Shown here piece by piece: positions 16,424 to 25,553 of a stretch of 64,000 bases of DNA. Source of the stretch: Kosakonia radicincitans DSM 16656. Lineage in GTDB: Bacteria > Pseudomonadota > Gammaproteobacteria > Enterobacterales > Enterobacteriaceae. The stretch spans positions 248,001-312,000 of the forward strand of contig NZ_CP018016.1 in the NCBI RefSeq assembly GCF_000280495.2, read 5' to 3'. The translations under genes were made by a program, and so were the position numbers. The notes beneath the pieces are model-generated. The model did no database searches. It saw only the letters and a list, made by a program, of their open reading frames with translations, and was not told the DNA's origin. Position 1 is the stretch's first letter. Every line of letters begins with the position of its first letter.

Positions 16424-18700
16424 ATGGCTTCTGTTACCCACAGCTCGCACTGGGGGGCATTCACCGCCTCCGATAGCGGCGACGAACTGCAGATTACGCC
16501 GTTTCCCGGCGATCCCGATCCCAGCCCGCTGCTGGAAAACCTTGCTGATACGCTGCGCCACCCGGCGCGTGTCACGCAGCCGATGGTACGTAAAGGCTGG
16601 CTGGAGAACGGCCCTGGCCCGGATGCGCGCCGCGGCGCAGATGAGTACATCGCTATTAGCTGGGAGCAGGCGCTGGATCTGGCGGCCAGTGAATTGAAAC
16701 GTGTGGCGGATAATTTTGGCCCGCAGGCGGTGTTCGGCGGCTCTTACGGCTGGTCGAGCGCCGGGCGTTTTCACCATGCGCAAAGCCAGCTTCATCGCTT
16801 TCTCAACACCACTATCGGCGGTTATGTGCGCTCGGTGTGGTCGTACAGCTCCGCCGCTGCCTGCGTCATTCTGCCGCACATTGTTGCTCCGCAGGATGAG
16901 ATCGCCCGGCGCGGCGTAAGTTGGCGCGAGATCGCCGAACACAGCGATATCGTGCTGGCGTTCGGCGGGCTGGCGCTGAAAAACTCGCAGGTCGCCAGCG
17001 GTGGAATGAGTGAACATACCGAGCGCGGCTATATGCGCCAGGCCGCCGCGCGTGGCGCGACGTTTATCTCCGTCAGCCCGCTGCGCAGCGACTTGCCGCA
17101 GGAAGCCGCCGGTGAGTGGCTGCCGGTGCGTCCGGGCACCGATGCTGCCTTGATCCTCGCGCTGCTTCACACGTTGTGGCGCGAAGGGTTGAGCGATGAA
17201 GCATTTCTTGCCCGTTACTGCACTGGCTGGCCGATGCTGGTGGCTTCGTTATCCGGTGAACAGGATGGCACTGTGCGCGATGCTGCATGGGCAGAAGCCA
17301 TTTGCGGCGTATCGGCGGAAAAGATTGTCGCGCTGGCGCGGCGTCTGCACGGTAAACGGGTACTGGTGACGGTCGCCCACTCCCTGCAACGGGCGCAATA
17401 CGGCGAGCAGCCGGTATGGCTGGGCCTGGTGCTGGCCGCCGCCCTGGGGCAACCCGGTCTGCCCGGCGGCGGATACGCCTATGCGATGGGGGCGCTGGGG
17501 CATTACGGTAAAGCGTTTAACCGCGTCTCGTTTCCTGCGCTACCGCAGGGCGTCAACGGCGTGGAGGATCTTATTCCGGTGGCGCGCATTGCCGATATGC
17601 TGCTCAATCCCGGCGAGCCGTTCGACTTCAACGGCGTGCGTCGCCGTTATCCACACATTAAATTAGCGTGGTGGGCGGGCGGTAATCCGTTCCATCACCA
17701 TCAGGATCTGGCGCGGCTGCGCCATGCGTTTTGCCAGTTGGATACCTTAATCGTTCATGAGCACAGCCTGACGGCCACGGCCCGCCATGCGGATCTGATT
17801 TTGCCCGCCACCATGACGCTGGAGCGTGAAGATATCGGCGGCGCGCCGACCGATCGCTATCTGTTCGCCATGCACCCGGTGGCGCAGCCGTGGGGACATG
17901 CGCGGGATGACTTTGCTATTTTCCGCGATATTGCCGCCCGTCTGGGGCGTGAAGAGGCGTTTACCGAAGGCCGGACGGTGCGCGAGTGGTTACAACATCT
18001 GTACGGTCAGATGCAGGAGAAACTAACGCAGGAAGGGGTCTCCACGCCCGCGTTTGACGATTTCTGGCGGGAAGGCATATTGCAACTGCCGCAGGTGGAC
18101 GACGGCGGGCGGCTGATGCGCCGCTTCCGCGCCGATCCTGATGCGCATCCGCTACCGACGCCGGACGGGAAAATCCAGATCTACTCGGCGACCATTGCCA
18201 GTTTTAATTATCCGGATTGCCCAGGTCTGCCAGTGTGGCTGACGCCGGACGAGCAGCCCGACGCGCAGCATCCGCTGTGGCTGATCGCCAATCAACCCGC
18301 CACCCGCCTGCACAGCCAGCTTGATTACGGGCGACACAGCGCACGGCACAAAAAGCAGGGGAAAGAGGTGTGTACGATGCACCCGATAGACGCCGCCGCG
18401 CGTGGTATTGATGAGGGCGCGATTGTGATGCTGCATAACACGCGCGGTGCGGTACTGGCAGCGGTGCGGATTGCCGACGATATTATGCCCGGCGTCGTCC
18501 AGCTTCCGACAGGCGCCTGGTACGATCCCGTCGACCCGCTGGCGCAGCGTCCACTGTGCCGCCACGGCAACCCCAACGTGTTAACGCGCGATATCGGCAC
18601 TTCATCATTAGGTCAGGGGTGCAGCGGACAGATCACTGTGGTGCAGGTTTCCCTCTTCACTGGCGATGTCGGCGAAGTGCAGGCTTTTGCGCCGCTCTAA
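16424..18700 (+). CDS. BisC-like molybdopterin oxidoreductase (sulfoxide/N-oxide reductase family)
   Basis: A 758-residue enzyme of the DMSO/TMAO reductase family. There is no twin-arginine signal and no N-terminal Fe-S cysteine motif, so it is a cytoplasmic BisC-type enzyme. GGSYGWSSAGRFHH at 105-118 places the likely Mo ligand at Ser112, matching the serine-ligated sulfoxide and N-oxide reductases. Cofactor-binding segments WWAGGNPFHHHQD and IANQPATRLHSQ follow. BisC itself reduces biotin and methionine sulfoxides. Its fourth place in an amino-acid importer operon suggests that it reduces an imported sulfur compound or its sulfoxide. Its last 4 bp overlap the opposing MmgE/PrpD gene. Confidence 0.87.
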   Translation: MASVTHSSHWGAFTASDSGDELQITPFPGDPDPSPLLENLADTLRHPARVTQPMVRKGWLENGPGPDARRGADEYIAISWEQALDLAASELKRVADNFGPQAVFGGSYGWSSAGRFHHAQSQLHRFLNTTIGGYVRSVWSYSSAAACVILPHIVAPQDEIARRGVSWREIAEHSDIVLAFGGLALKNSQVASGGMSEHTERGYMRQAAARGATFISVSPLRSDLPQEAAGEWLPVRPGTDAALILALLHTLWREGLSDEAFLARYCTGWPMLVASLSGEQDGTVRDAAWAEAICGVSAEKIVALARRLHGKRVLVTVAHSLQRAQYGEQPVWLGLVLAAALGQPGLPGGGYAYAMGALGHYGKAFNRVSFPALPQGVNGVEDLIPVARIADMLLNPGEPFDFNGVRRRYPHIKLAWWAGGNPFHHHQDLARLRHAFCQLDTLIVHEHSLTATARHADLILPATMTLEREDIGGAPTDRYLFAMHPVAQPWGHARDDFAIFRDIAARLGREEAFTEGRTVREWLQHLYGQMQEKLTQEGVSTPAFDDFWREGILQLPQVDDGGRLMRRFRADPDAHPLPTPDGKIQIYSATIASFNYPDCPGLPVWLTPDEQPDAQHPLWLIANQPATRLHSQLDYGRHSARHKKQGKEVCTMHPIDAAARGIDEGAIVMLHNTRGAVLAAVRIADDIMPGVVQLPTGAWYDPVDPLAQRPLCRHGNPNVLTRDIGTSSLGQGCSGQITVVQVSLFTGDVGEVQAFAPL

Positions 18701-20019
18701 ACCAGCAGCAGCGCCTGTAATGCCGGTAACGCCTGCGTGTTTTCCAGACGCGTTAGCGCGAGCCAGTGTTCGCGGGTGGCATCATCCACCTGCGGCAGGC
18801 AGCGCCGCAGCTTCTCCGTTAAATCCACTCCCTGCGCCAGTAACTGCTGGCGCGTGGCGTGCGCGGTAAACTGCGCGCCGGAGCGGGTGGTTAAAGTCAG
18901 GCGATGAAAACGCGCTGACGGGTTAAGGGCATCGGGCGGAGCGCTGTTATCCGGTATACGGATGATGCGGGCCGCCAGCCCGGCGGTGCGGGTTTTCACT
19001 GCACCGGGCCCGAAGCTGCCGAGCGGTAAATCCTTTTCCAGCAAGCATTCTGCAATCACATATTCCAGGCTGAAACGGGCTTCAACACCGTTCGCGGGTG
19101 CGCGAATAAACGCCGCCACATCGCCGCCGGGCGGAAAGGCCACCGCAATCTGTTCCACCTCAGCAAATAACTGTTCGACGGAAAATCCCGCCGCCAGCCA
19201 CTGCGCTCGCAGATCCAGCGCGGCCAGCGCCGCGCCGTGGGTGCCGCTACAGGTCGGCCAGGGTTTGAATTCCAGCCCCGGCGTGATAATGCGCCAGGGC
19301 GCGCCCCAGCCTGCGGTCAGTTTTGCCGGATCGGCCGTCGCCGGGCTATAGGCGGCGAGAAAACCTGCCAGCGCGCCGTCGGTTTTCGCTTCCACGCCAT
19401 GCTGTGTCAACTGCACGGTGGTCACCGCCGCTCTTGCTGCCAGCCCGGCGTGCAGCGGTTTGATATCAGCGCCGAACTGCACACGCAGCCCGGCGGCCTG
19501 GCTTGCGGCAATCGCGAGGATATTTGCCGTCTGCGCTGCGCTGGCGTTAATCAGCCGTGCGCAGGCGGCTGCTGCAGCCAGCGCGCCCAGCGTGCCGGTA
19601 TTGTGAAACCCCTGCACATAATGGCCGCTGCCCACTGCCAGCCCGAGGCGACCCGCCATCTCGACCCCCAGCACAAATGCATCGAGAAAACGTGACCCCT
19701 CCGTTATATCGTCTGCCGCCGACAACGCCAGCAGCGCCGGGAGGATAACCGTTCCGACGTGGCCGCGAAAATCCGGATGAAAATCATCAAAATCCAGCGC
19801 ATGCCCGCTGTAGCCCAGACGCAATGCGCGTGACTGGGTATCCTGCCCCGGCCAAATCTTGCGTAACGCCAGCAGCGTGGTGTCGGGCAGCGTGCCGTTC
19901 ACCAGCGGCAGCGCGACGGCAAAGAAATCGAGTACGCCGCGTCGCGCCTGCTCCCGCGCGTTATCGTCGGGTTGAGCGTCAACAATCAGCCGCGCAACGG
20001 CCTGGGTCAGTTCGCTCAT
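18697..20019 (-). CDS. MmgE/PrpD family protein (YxeQ-like)
   Basis: A 440-residue MmgE/PrpD protein; the family includes 2-methylcitrate dehydratase, aconitate decarboxylase and YxeQ of the B. subtilis succinocysteine operon. Typical segments are SGHALDFDDFH near the start, VQGFHNTGTLGALAAAAACARL and FKPWPTCSGTHGAALAALDL. A longer open frame begins at 20064, but ATG 20019 overlaps the stop of the M20 gene (ATGA) and starts at MSELTQAVARL, the usual family start. Last gene of a four-gene minus-strand operon. The exact reaction is unknown; a dehydration, isomerisation or epimerisation of a dicarboxylate-bearing substrate fits. Confidence 0.88.
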   Translation of the reverse strand: MSELTQAVARLIVDAQPDDNAREQARRGVLDFFAVALPLVNGTLPDTTLLALRKIWPGQDTQSRALRLGYSGHALDFDDFHPDFRGHVGTVILPALLALSAADDITEGSRFLDAFVLGVEMAGRLGLAVGSGHYVQGFHNTGTLGALAAAAACARLINASAAQTANILAIAASQAAGLRVQFGADIKPLHAGLAARAAVTTVQLTQHGVEAKTDGALAGFLAAYSPATADPAKLTAGWGAPWRIITPGLEFKPWPTCSGTHGAALAALDLRAQWLAAGFSVEQLFAEVEQIAVAFPPGGDVAAFIRAPANGVEARFSLEYVIAECLLEKDLPLGSFGPGAVKTRTAGLAARIIRIPDNSAPPDALNPSARFHRLTLTTRSGAQFTAHATRQQLLAQGVDLTEKLRRCLPQVDDATREHWLALTRLENTQALPALQALLLV

Positions 20020-21173
20020 TCTGCCGCCTTTTTTAGCGCCTGCACGGCCAGGTTTGCCAGCCATTGCGACGTCGGGAACAGCGCCGCGTCATCAACGCGG
20101 AATTGCGGGTGGTGCAGGGCATAAGGGCCGCCGGAACCGATCATGATGAACGCGCCGGGCAGATGCTGTTGGTAAAACGCGAAGTCTTCGCCGATCGGGT
20201 TGGCGGCAATACGCCGGGCGTCAAAACCGCTCTGGCGTCCGGTTTTCAGCGCCAGATCAACCCACGTTTCGCTGTTGACCACCGACGGCGGTCCGGGCTG
20301 CCAGTCGAGAGCGATTTGCGCGTTAAACGCCGTGCCCAACCCGGAGAGTACATCGCGCAGGCGCTGCTCGATTTGCTCGCGCACCGTCTGGCTAAAGGTA
20401 CGCACAGTACCTTCCAGCCAGGCGCTGTCGGGGATTACGTTCCAGGTACTACCGCTGTGAACCTGGGTAATCGACAGAACGGCATTTTCCTCTGAGGGAA
20501 CATTGCGGCTGATTAAGGTTTGCAGCGTGGTGATAAGCTGCCCGGCAATCACCACCGGATCATTGCCTTCGTGCGGCCGCGCGGCGTGGCTGCCGGTGCC
20601 GGTAATATCAATGCGGAAACGGTCAACCCCGGCGGTCAGCGCCCCGGCTTTGCTGCCCATTACCCCGACCGGCAGCGCCGGATCGTTGTGAATACCAAAA
20701 ATGGCCGTTGCGCCATCCAGCGCGCCGGCGGCAATTACTGCTGGCGCACCCTGGCCCGTCTCTTCCGCCGGTTGAAACAGAATGCGCACCCGGCCCGGGA
20801 GTTCGGCTTCCTGCGCTTTTAACAAAATGGCTGCGCCGAGCGCGCTGGCGCTGTGGAAGTCGTGGCCGCAGGCATGCATCACGCCGGGATGCTCAGAGCT
20901 GAACGGCACACCGGATTTTTCGTCAATCGGCAGCGCATCAATGTCGGCACGTAGCACCACCAGCGGGCCAGGCTGCTGGCCGCCCAGTTCAACGACCAGC
21001 CCGGTGGCTAAATCCAGCGGCAGAATACGAATCTGGTGTTTTTCCAGCGCGGCGCGCAGGCGGGCGGTGGTGGCGAACTCCTGGTTAGAGAGTTCAGGGA
21101 AACGGTGTAATTCATGGCGAAAGTCGGTCAGCCAGCCGGATAATGCAGCGATATCAGTCATAGGGTTACTCAT
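20016..21173 (-). CDS. M20 family amidohydrolase (YxeP/hippurate hydrolase type)
   Basis: A 385-residue M20D peptidase-family deacylase. Metal-binding motifs are visible: HACGHDFHSASALGA and PAEETGQGAPA, with further ligands in GIHNDP and near the C-terminal SGGPYALHHPQFRVDD. Members remove N-acyl groups from amino acids; YxeP deacetylates N-acetylcysteine released from N-acetyl-succinocysteine. The start chosen (21173, MSNPMTDI) overlaps the GNAT stop by one base; a second ATG follows at 21161. Paired with a GNAT gene directly upstream, it suggests an acetylate-process-deacetylate pathway. Confidence 0.9.
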   Translation of the reverse strand: MSNPMTDIAALSGWLTDFRHELHRFPELSNQEFATTARLRAALEKHQIRILPLDLATGLVVELGGQQPGPLVVLRADIDALPIDEKSGVPFSSEHPGVMHACGHDFHSASALGAAILLKAQEAELPGRVRILFQPAEETGQGAPAVIAAGALDGATAIFGIHNDPALPVGVMGSKAGALTAGVDRFRIDITGTGSHAARPHEGNDPVVIAGQLITTLQTLISRNVPSEENAVLSITQVHSGSTWNVIPDSAWLEGTVRTFSQTVREQIEQRLRDVLSGLGTAFNAQIALDWQPGPPSVVNSETWVDLALKTGRQSGFDARRIAANPIGEDFAFYQQHLPGAFIMIGSGGPYALHHPQFRVDDAALFPTSQWLANLAVQALKKAAE

Positions 21174-21700
21174 CAGGGAGATTGACGCGCCAGCCACGCG
21201 CTGTGGGCGGCGCTATCAAGGATTTTCTTCATAAACAATGTGATATGGCCTTTGCCCAGATCCGCTTCATGGGAAGGCTCAAAACCATACTGCTGATAAA
21301 ACGGGATCAGCCACGGATGGTTGATGGCGGTGCCCAGTGATACCGCCGGGGCGCGAAGCTGCTCGCGCAGAATATGCGTTTCCACCCAGTCGTAGATTTG
21401 CCGCCCGCGCTGCTCGCCGCGATAGCGTGGATGCGCGCCAAACCAGCCGATATGCGGCAGACCAAATGGCCCCGGCAGCGGCCCCCACGGGTAGCGCAGG
21501 GTGATCGAGGCGGCCAGATCGTCATCGACAAACAGCCCCCAGACGCCGTGCTGTTGCAGGTGTTGCGTCACCTGCGCCTTGCTGGTGGTGGCAGCATCAA
21601 AATGGATCCCCAGCTCTTTCACCTGCGCGTAGGCTTCCAGCATCAACGCCAGGTAGATCTCGCTGTCGGCAGCGGTAAGCTGGCGGTAGTGTTCGCTCAT
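21173..21700 (-). CDS. GNAT N-acetyltransferase (YxeL-position)
   Basis: A 175-residue GNAT enzyme with an acetyl-CoA loop RYRGEQRGRQIYDWVE after the strand HIGWFGAHP, and the closing PFYQQYGFE motif. It lies between the lyase (4-nt ATGA overlap) and the M20 deacylase (1-nt overlap). In B. subtilis the comparable gene yxeL N-acetylates S-(2-succino)cysteine before breakdown. The substrate here is inferred only from this company. Confidence 0.85.
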   Translation of the reverse strand: MSEHYRQLTAADSEIYLALMLEAYAQVKELGIHFDAATTSKAQVTQHLQQHGVWGLFVDDDLAASITLRYPWGPLPGPFGLPHIGWFGAHPRYRGEQRGRQIYDWVETHILREQLRAPAVSLGTAINHPWLIPFYQQYGFEPSHEADLGKGHITLFMKKILDSAAHSAWLARQSP

Positions 21701-23064
21701 TGCGGCTCCAGTAATGCGGAGCGATCGGCGGCGCGCAGGACGTCATTCACTTTTTCCACCGCGCTGCCAAGGTAACGCGCCGGATCAAGCCACGCATCAA
21801 GATCGGCTCCGCTGATCGCCGCTGCGATTTCCGGCTGCTCCGCCAGCATGCTTTTAAAATCACGACCAGTCTCAAAAGCGGCCATCGCGCAGGTGTAAAC
21901 CAGGTGATGTGCTGTCTGTTTGCCGAGGGTTTTGCCCGCTTCAAACATCACGCGTTCAGAGAGCAGCAGCCCGGCCTGAATATCCAGGTTAGTACGCATT
22001 TTCGCTTCGTTGACCGTCAGGCCGCTGAGAATGCCCTGCGCATTTTGCAGTTGCGCCGAAAGGTAGAGGCAGATTTCCGGCAGCGCCAGCCACTCGGCCC
22101 GCCAGCTCATGGCGTCGCGTTCGTGCTCAACGTGCATCGATTCAAAAATCAACCCGGCGCTGTGGCGCACCGGCGCGGTCAGGCTTGCCAGCCCTTCAAT
22201 CGCGGCCGGGTTGCGTTTATGTGGCATGGTGGTGGAGCCGATTTTCCCGGCGCTGAACGGCTCTTCAACTTCGCCGATTTCGGTGCGCATCAGGTTATAG
22301 AGTTCATTGCCAATTTTGCCGAGCGAGCCGCTGATCAGTACCGCCAGCGAGGCGAATTCACTCAGGCGATCGCGCGCCGATTGCCAGCCGATATTCGGGC
22401 TTGCCAGCCCCAGTAGCGCCAGTGCGCGGCGTTCCACTTCCGGCCCTTTATCGCCCAGCGCTGCATTGGTGCCGATCGCGCCGTTGATATTGCCGGTCAG
22501 CACGCGCGGGCTGATTTCATCAATGCGCGTCAGGTGACGCAGAAATTCATCCAGCCAGACGGCGACCTTAAAACCGAACGTGGTGGGCAATGCCTGCATG
22601 CCGTGGGTGCGGCCGACCATCAGCGTGCGCTGATGCCGCTCAGCAAGCTGACGCAACGCGCACGCCACACCCACCGTATCGCGGCGAATAATGGTCAGCG
22701 CATCGCGCAGTTGCAGGATCGTGCCGGTATCGACAATATCCTGCGTCGTCGCGCCGTAATGCAGATACTCGCCCGCCGGGCCAATCTGCTGTTGCAGCGC
22801 CGTCAGGGTCGGCATAAACGAGTGTTTCATTTGCGCGGCCAGCGTGGCGATATCGCTCAGTTGCAGCGCCTGCGGTTGCGCACGCTCGGCGATCTCCTGC
22901 GCCGCCTGCGCGGGAATAACGCCCAGTTCGCCCTGAGCGCGGGCCAGCGCCACTTCCACGGCGGCCTGCTGGCGAAGACGGTTTTCCTCCGACCAGATGG
23001 AGCGCATTTCCGGCGTGGCGAAGTTATTGCCGATAATCAGAAAATCGATGGGATGCGATGACAT
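21697..23064 (-). CDS. Fumarase/aspartase superfamily lyase (candidate S-(2-succino) lyase)
   Basis: A 455-residue homotetramer-type lyase of the adenylosuccinate/argininosuccinate lyase superfamily. All three conserved regions are present: YLHYGATTQDIVDTG, VGRTHGMQALPTTFGFK and the signature loop GSTTMPHKRNPAAIEG with the catalytic serine. All members release fumarate, or run a related cis-elimination, from a succinyl or carboxymuconate substrate. It does not match PurB or ArgH and resembles the CMLE/other-lyase branch. First gene of the minus-strand operon with GNAT, M20 and MmgE/PrpD. In this company, cleavage of an S- or N-succino amino acid to fumarate plus the free thiol or amine is an attractive role. 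Confidence 0.85.
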   Translation of the reverse strand: MSSHPIDFLIIGNNFATPEMRSIWSEENRLRQQAAVEVALARAQGELGVIPAQAAQEIAERAQPQALQLSDIATLAAQMKHSFMPTLTALQQQIGPAGEYLHYGATTQDIVDTGTILQLRDALTIIRRDTVGVACALRQLAERHQRTLMVGRTHGMQALPTTFGFKVAVWLDEFLRHLTRIDEISPRVLTGNINGAIGTNAALGDKGPEVERRALALLGLASPNIGWQSARDRLSEFASLAVLISGSLGKIGNELYNLMRTEIGEVEEPFSAGKIGSTTMPHKRNPAAIEGLASLTAPVRHSAGLIFESMHVEHERDAMSWRAEWLALPEICLYLSAQLQNAQGILSGLTVNEAKMRTNLDIQAGLLLSERVMFEAGKTLGKQTAHHLVYTCAMAAFETGRDFKSMLAEQPEIAAAISGADLDAWLDPARYLGSAVEKVNDVLRAADRSALLEPQ

Positions 23065-23277
23065 AGACGCTGTTACCTGTCGGTGAAAAATGAAAAAGAA
23101 GCATGGTTAAATTTATTTTCTGCTCAGCATCTTCACGGATGAATATATCGGCGGCAAGGTATTTGTCGCTATAGCTAATATTGTTCTATCGATATGAAAA
23201 TACAGGAAATGGCAAAGATTGTTTTTTATTTTTATTTTTGTAGCATGAGGGAATAACGGCTGTTAATCCCTCTCAAT
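23065..23277. promoter_or_regulatory. AT-rich divergent promoter region, lyase operon / dehydrogenase
   Basis: This 213-bp AT-rich stretch is the only place from which both the minus-strand lyase operon and the plus-strand dehydrogenase can be driven. It holds a TATCGATA palindrome near 23190 but no operator I can name. Confidence 0.4.
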
Positions 23278-24381
23278 ATGGACAATCTCATGCTTGCAAT
23301 AAAAACGCCGCACACCTGGTTTCATCACGCAGGTATTCGTCATGATGCAGGGGAATATATTGCGCCGCTGACGCAAAATATTTTAATTATTACCAGCGCG
23401 CAGGCCTGGGCGCGGGTGAATCCGGCGCTGGAAAACAGTTTGCGCAACAGCGGCATCGCATGGCAGACGGAGATCATGACCGGTTACTGTACCGATGAAC
23501 GCGTGGCGCACTACGTTAAACGGGCGCACAAACTGGGCGTGCAGTATATCGTTGGCGTTGGCGGCGGGCGCGTGCTGGATACCGCCAAAGCGGTGGCGGA
23601 TGCCCTTGACGGTGGCGCATCGATCACCATTCCGACGGTGGCCTCTACCTGTGCGGCCTGGTCGCCGCTGTCGGTGTTTTACACCGAAGAGGGTGGGCAG
23701 ATACGCAGCCAGCCATTAAAAACATTGCCGCGGCTGGTGCTGGTTGACAGTGAAATTATTGCGCAAAGCGATGTGCGTTATTTAAAAGCGGGCATCGTTG
23801 ATGCGCTAGCGAAATGGTATGAATTCCGCCCCTATTTACAACACGCGCCGGATAACTTATCGCTGCAATTAAAAGTACAGACTGCGCGGTTGGCGGTGGA
23901 TATTTATGAAAAACACGGTCAGCAGGCGTTGCAGGATAATCAGGCGCAGCGGGTCAGCGATGCGCTTATCAGCGTTATTGACGCCAATATTGCCGTTGCC
24001 GGTATGGCCAACAGTATTCGTGGTGAAATCCCCACGCCCGGCGTGGCGCACGCGATTCATAACCGTCTGACCTATGAACCGGCGCTGCGCGACTGGCTGC
24101 ACGGCGAACGCGTTGGCTACAGCCTGCTGGTACAGTCGTTTCTGGAGAATGACAGCGACACGCCGGATGCCACACTGCTGGCGCTGCTGCGCCAGTACGA
24201 TGCGCCGCTGACGCTGGCGCCGTTAAAGGAGATCCGCCTGGCGGTGATTCAGGCGGTGGCGCGCAGTATCAGTTTCCCGAAGGCGGCGGCCGATCACCTG
24301 CCGTTTTCCCTCGATCCGGCACGTATTGAGCGCGCGCTGCGCCAGACGGAGCAGTTTTTCACTCCGCGCTACGCCGTGTAA
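23278..24381 (+). CDS. Iron-containing alcohol dehydrogenase family, HcxA (YbdH)-like
   Basis: A 367-residue relative of E. coli HcxA (YbdH), which reduces 2-oxo acids such as 2-oxobutyrate and 2-oxoglutarate to hydroxy acids. The nucleotide loop is GVGGGRVLDTAKAVAD, followed by PTVASTCAAWSPLSVFY; metal-ligand segments are AGIVDALAKWYE, GVAHAIHN and DWLHGERVGY. The start could also be ATG 23290, which has a GGA 7 nt upstream. It is divergent from the lyase operon and may reduce a 2-oxo acid formed in the same pathway. It ends one base before the opposing nikR stop. Confidence 0.85.
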   Translation: MDNLMLAIKTPHTWFHHAGIRHDAGEYIAPLTQNILIITSAQAWARVNPALENSLRNSGIAWQTEIMTGYCTDERVAHYVKRAHKLGVQYIVGVGGGRVLDTAKAVADALDGGASITIPTVASTCAAWSPLSVFYTEEGGQIRSQPLKTLPRLVLVDSEIIAQSDVRYLKAGIVDALAKWYEFRPYLQHAPDNLSLQLKVQTARLAVDIYEKHGQQALQDNQAQRVSDALISVIDANIAVAGMANSIRGEIPTPGVAHAIHNRLTYEPALRDWLHGERVGYSLLVQSFLENDSDTPDATLLALLRQYDAPLTLAPLKEIRLAVIQAVARSISFPKAAADHLPFSLDPARIERALRQTEQFFTPRYAV

Positions 24382-24780
24382 TTATTCTTCTGTCAGGCAC
24401 TGCAAATGGCCGTGGCGCACGCCGCGCTGGGCAATCACATCGTCGGCGAAATGCTGCACATCGCCCATTTTGCCTTTCAGCACGGCGATCTCCAGACAGT
24501 CGTCGTGACTGATATGCACATGCAACGTGGCGACAGAAAGCTCGTGATGGTGATGCTGTGTGGCGACAAGGCGGCTCGCCAGATCGCGCTTTTCATGCTC
24601 GTAAACGTAGGAGAGTACGGCATAGCCCTGCTGCTCGCTGTTCTGTGTCGATTCCTGCGTCAGCGCGCTGCGCAGAATATCGCGCAGCGCCTCCGAGCGG
24701 TTGTTGTAGCCGCGCTGCTCGCTCAGGTTATCCAGCGTTTCCAGCAGATCATCGTCAAGGGTAATGGTTACGCGTTGCAT
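24382..24780 (-). CDS. nikR: Nickel-responsive repressor NikR
   Basis: A 132-residue ribbon-helix-helix repressor with a C-terminal ACT-like nickel domain. The nickel ligands of E. coli NikR are conserved at identical positions: His76, His87, His89 and Cys95 ([10 protein letters not shown]). The DNA-binding ribbon is [16 protein letters not shown]. It shuts off nikABCDE when nickel is plentiful by binding GTATGA-N16-TCATAC, a site present upstream of nikA at 29688-29715. It overlaps nikE by 13 nt and is the last gene of the operon. Confidence 0.97.
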   Translation of the reverse strand: MQRVTITLDDDLLETLDNLSEQRGYNNRSEALRDILRSALTQESTQNSEQQGYAVLSYVYEHEKRDLASRLVATQHHHHELSVATLHVHISHDDCLEIAVLKGKMGDVQHFADDVIAQRGVRHGHLQCLTEE

Positions 24781-25553
24781 GGCGCTCTTCTTTGTCGTGG
24801 TGAAGGGAAGGCGGGTAGTACCGCCTGTTGTAATGCCTGGCCTGCGGTGGAGGTAAAGCGCAGCGGCGCGGCGACCTCCACGGTTTCAACAATACTGCCG
24901 TTTTCCATCACCATCACCCGCTGGCAAAAACGCTCAACCAGCCGCAGGTCGTGGGTGATAAACAGGCACGCCTGGCCGGTACGCTGTTGCAGGCGCTTCA
25001 GCAGATTAATCATCCCGGCTTGCAGCACCCCATCAAGGCTGGAGACCGCTTCGTCGAGGATCAATAACCCCGGCTCTACCGCCAGCGCCCGCGCCAGACA
25101 GACGCGCTGAAGCTGGCCGCCGCTAAGCTGCGGCGGGCGCTTATGCTGCAACGCTTCGTCCAGCTCGACATCTTGCAGTAACTGCGCGATACGCGCCTGC
25201 TGCTCCGCTCTGTTAAGCGCCAGCAAATGGCGCAGTGGCTCGCGCAGGATCTCGCGTACCGTCTGACGCGGATTCACCGCGCTGAGCGGATCCTGAAACA
25301 CCATCTGAATATCGCGGCGAAACGCTTTACGTGTACGGGCATTCAGCCGGGAAAGCGGCGCGCCCTGCCAGAAAATTTCGCCTGCGTGCGGCGCTTCCAG
25401 CCCGACCAGCAGCCGTGCCAGCGTACTTTTACCGCAACCGCTGCGCCCGAGCAGCGCCACGGTTTCGCCGCGCTTAAGTTGCAGGGAGAGCTGTTGCAAC
25501 ACTGGCTGTTGCTGGTAGCGATGGGATAACCCATTAACCTCAAGAATATTCAT
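24768..25553 (-). CDS. nikE: Nickel ABC importer ATPase NikE
   Basis: A 261-residue ATPase of the oligopeptide/nickel importer class. Walker [11 protein letters not shown]-loop [13 protein letters not shown], signature [15 protein letters not shown] and Walker [13 protein letters not shown] are intact. It pairs with NikD to energise uptake through NikBC. Overlaps nikD by 4 nt and nikR by 13 nt. Confidence 0.96.
   Translation of the reverse strand: MNILEVNGLSHRYQQQPVLQQLSLQLKRGETVALLGRSGCGKSTLARLLVGLEAPHAGEIFWQGAPLSRLNARTRKAFRRDIQMVFQDPLSAVNPRQTVREILREPLRHLLALNRAEQQARIAQLLQDVELDEALQHKRPPQLSGGQLQRVCLARALAVEPGLLILDEAVSSLDGVLQAGMINLLKRLQQRTGQACLFITHDLRLVERFCQRVMVMENGSIVETVEVAAPLRFTSTAGQALQQAVLPAFPSPRQRRAPCNA

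Noticed and set aside
16118..17170. Open frame antisense to the ATPase and molybdoenzyme genes
   Set aside because: It spans two well-supported genes and reads as low-complexity Arg/Ala/His-rich shadow.
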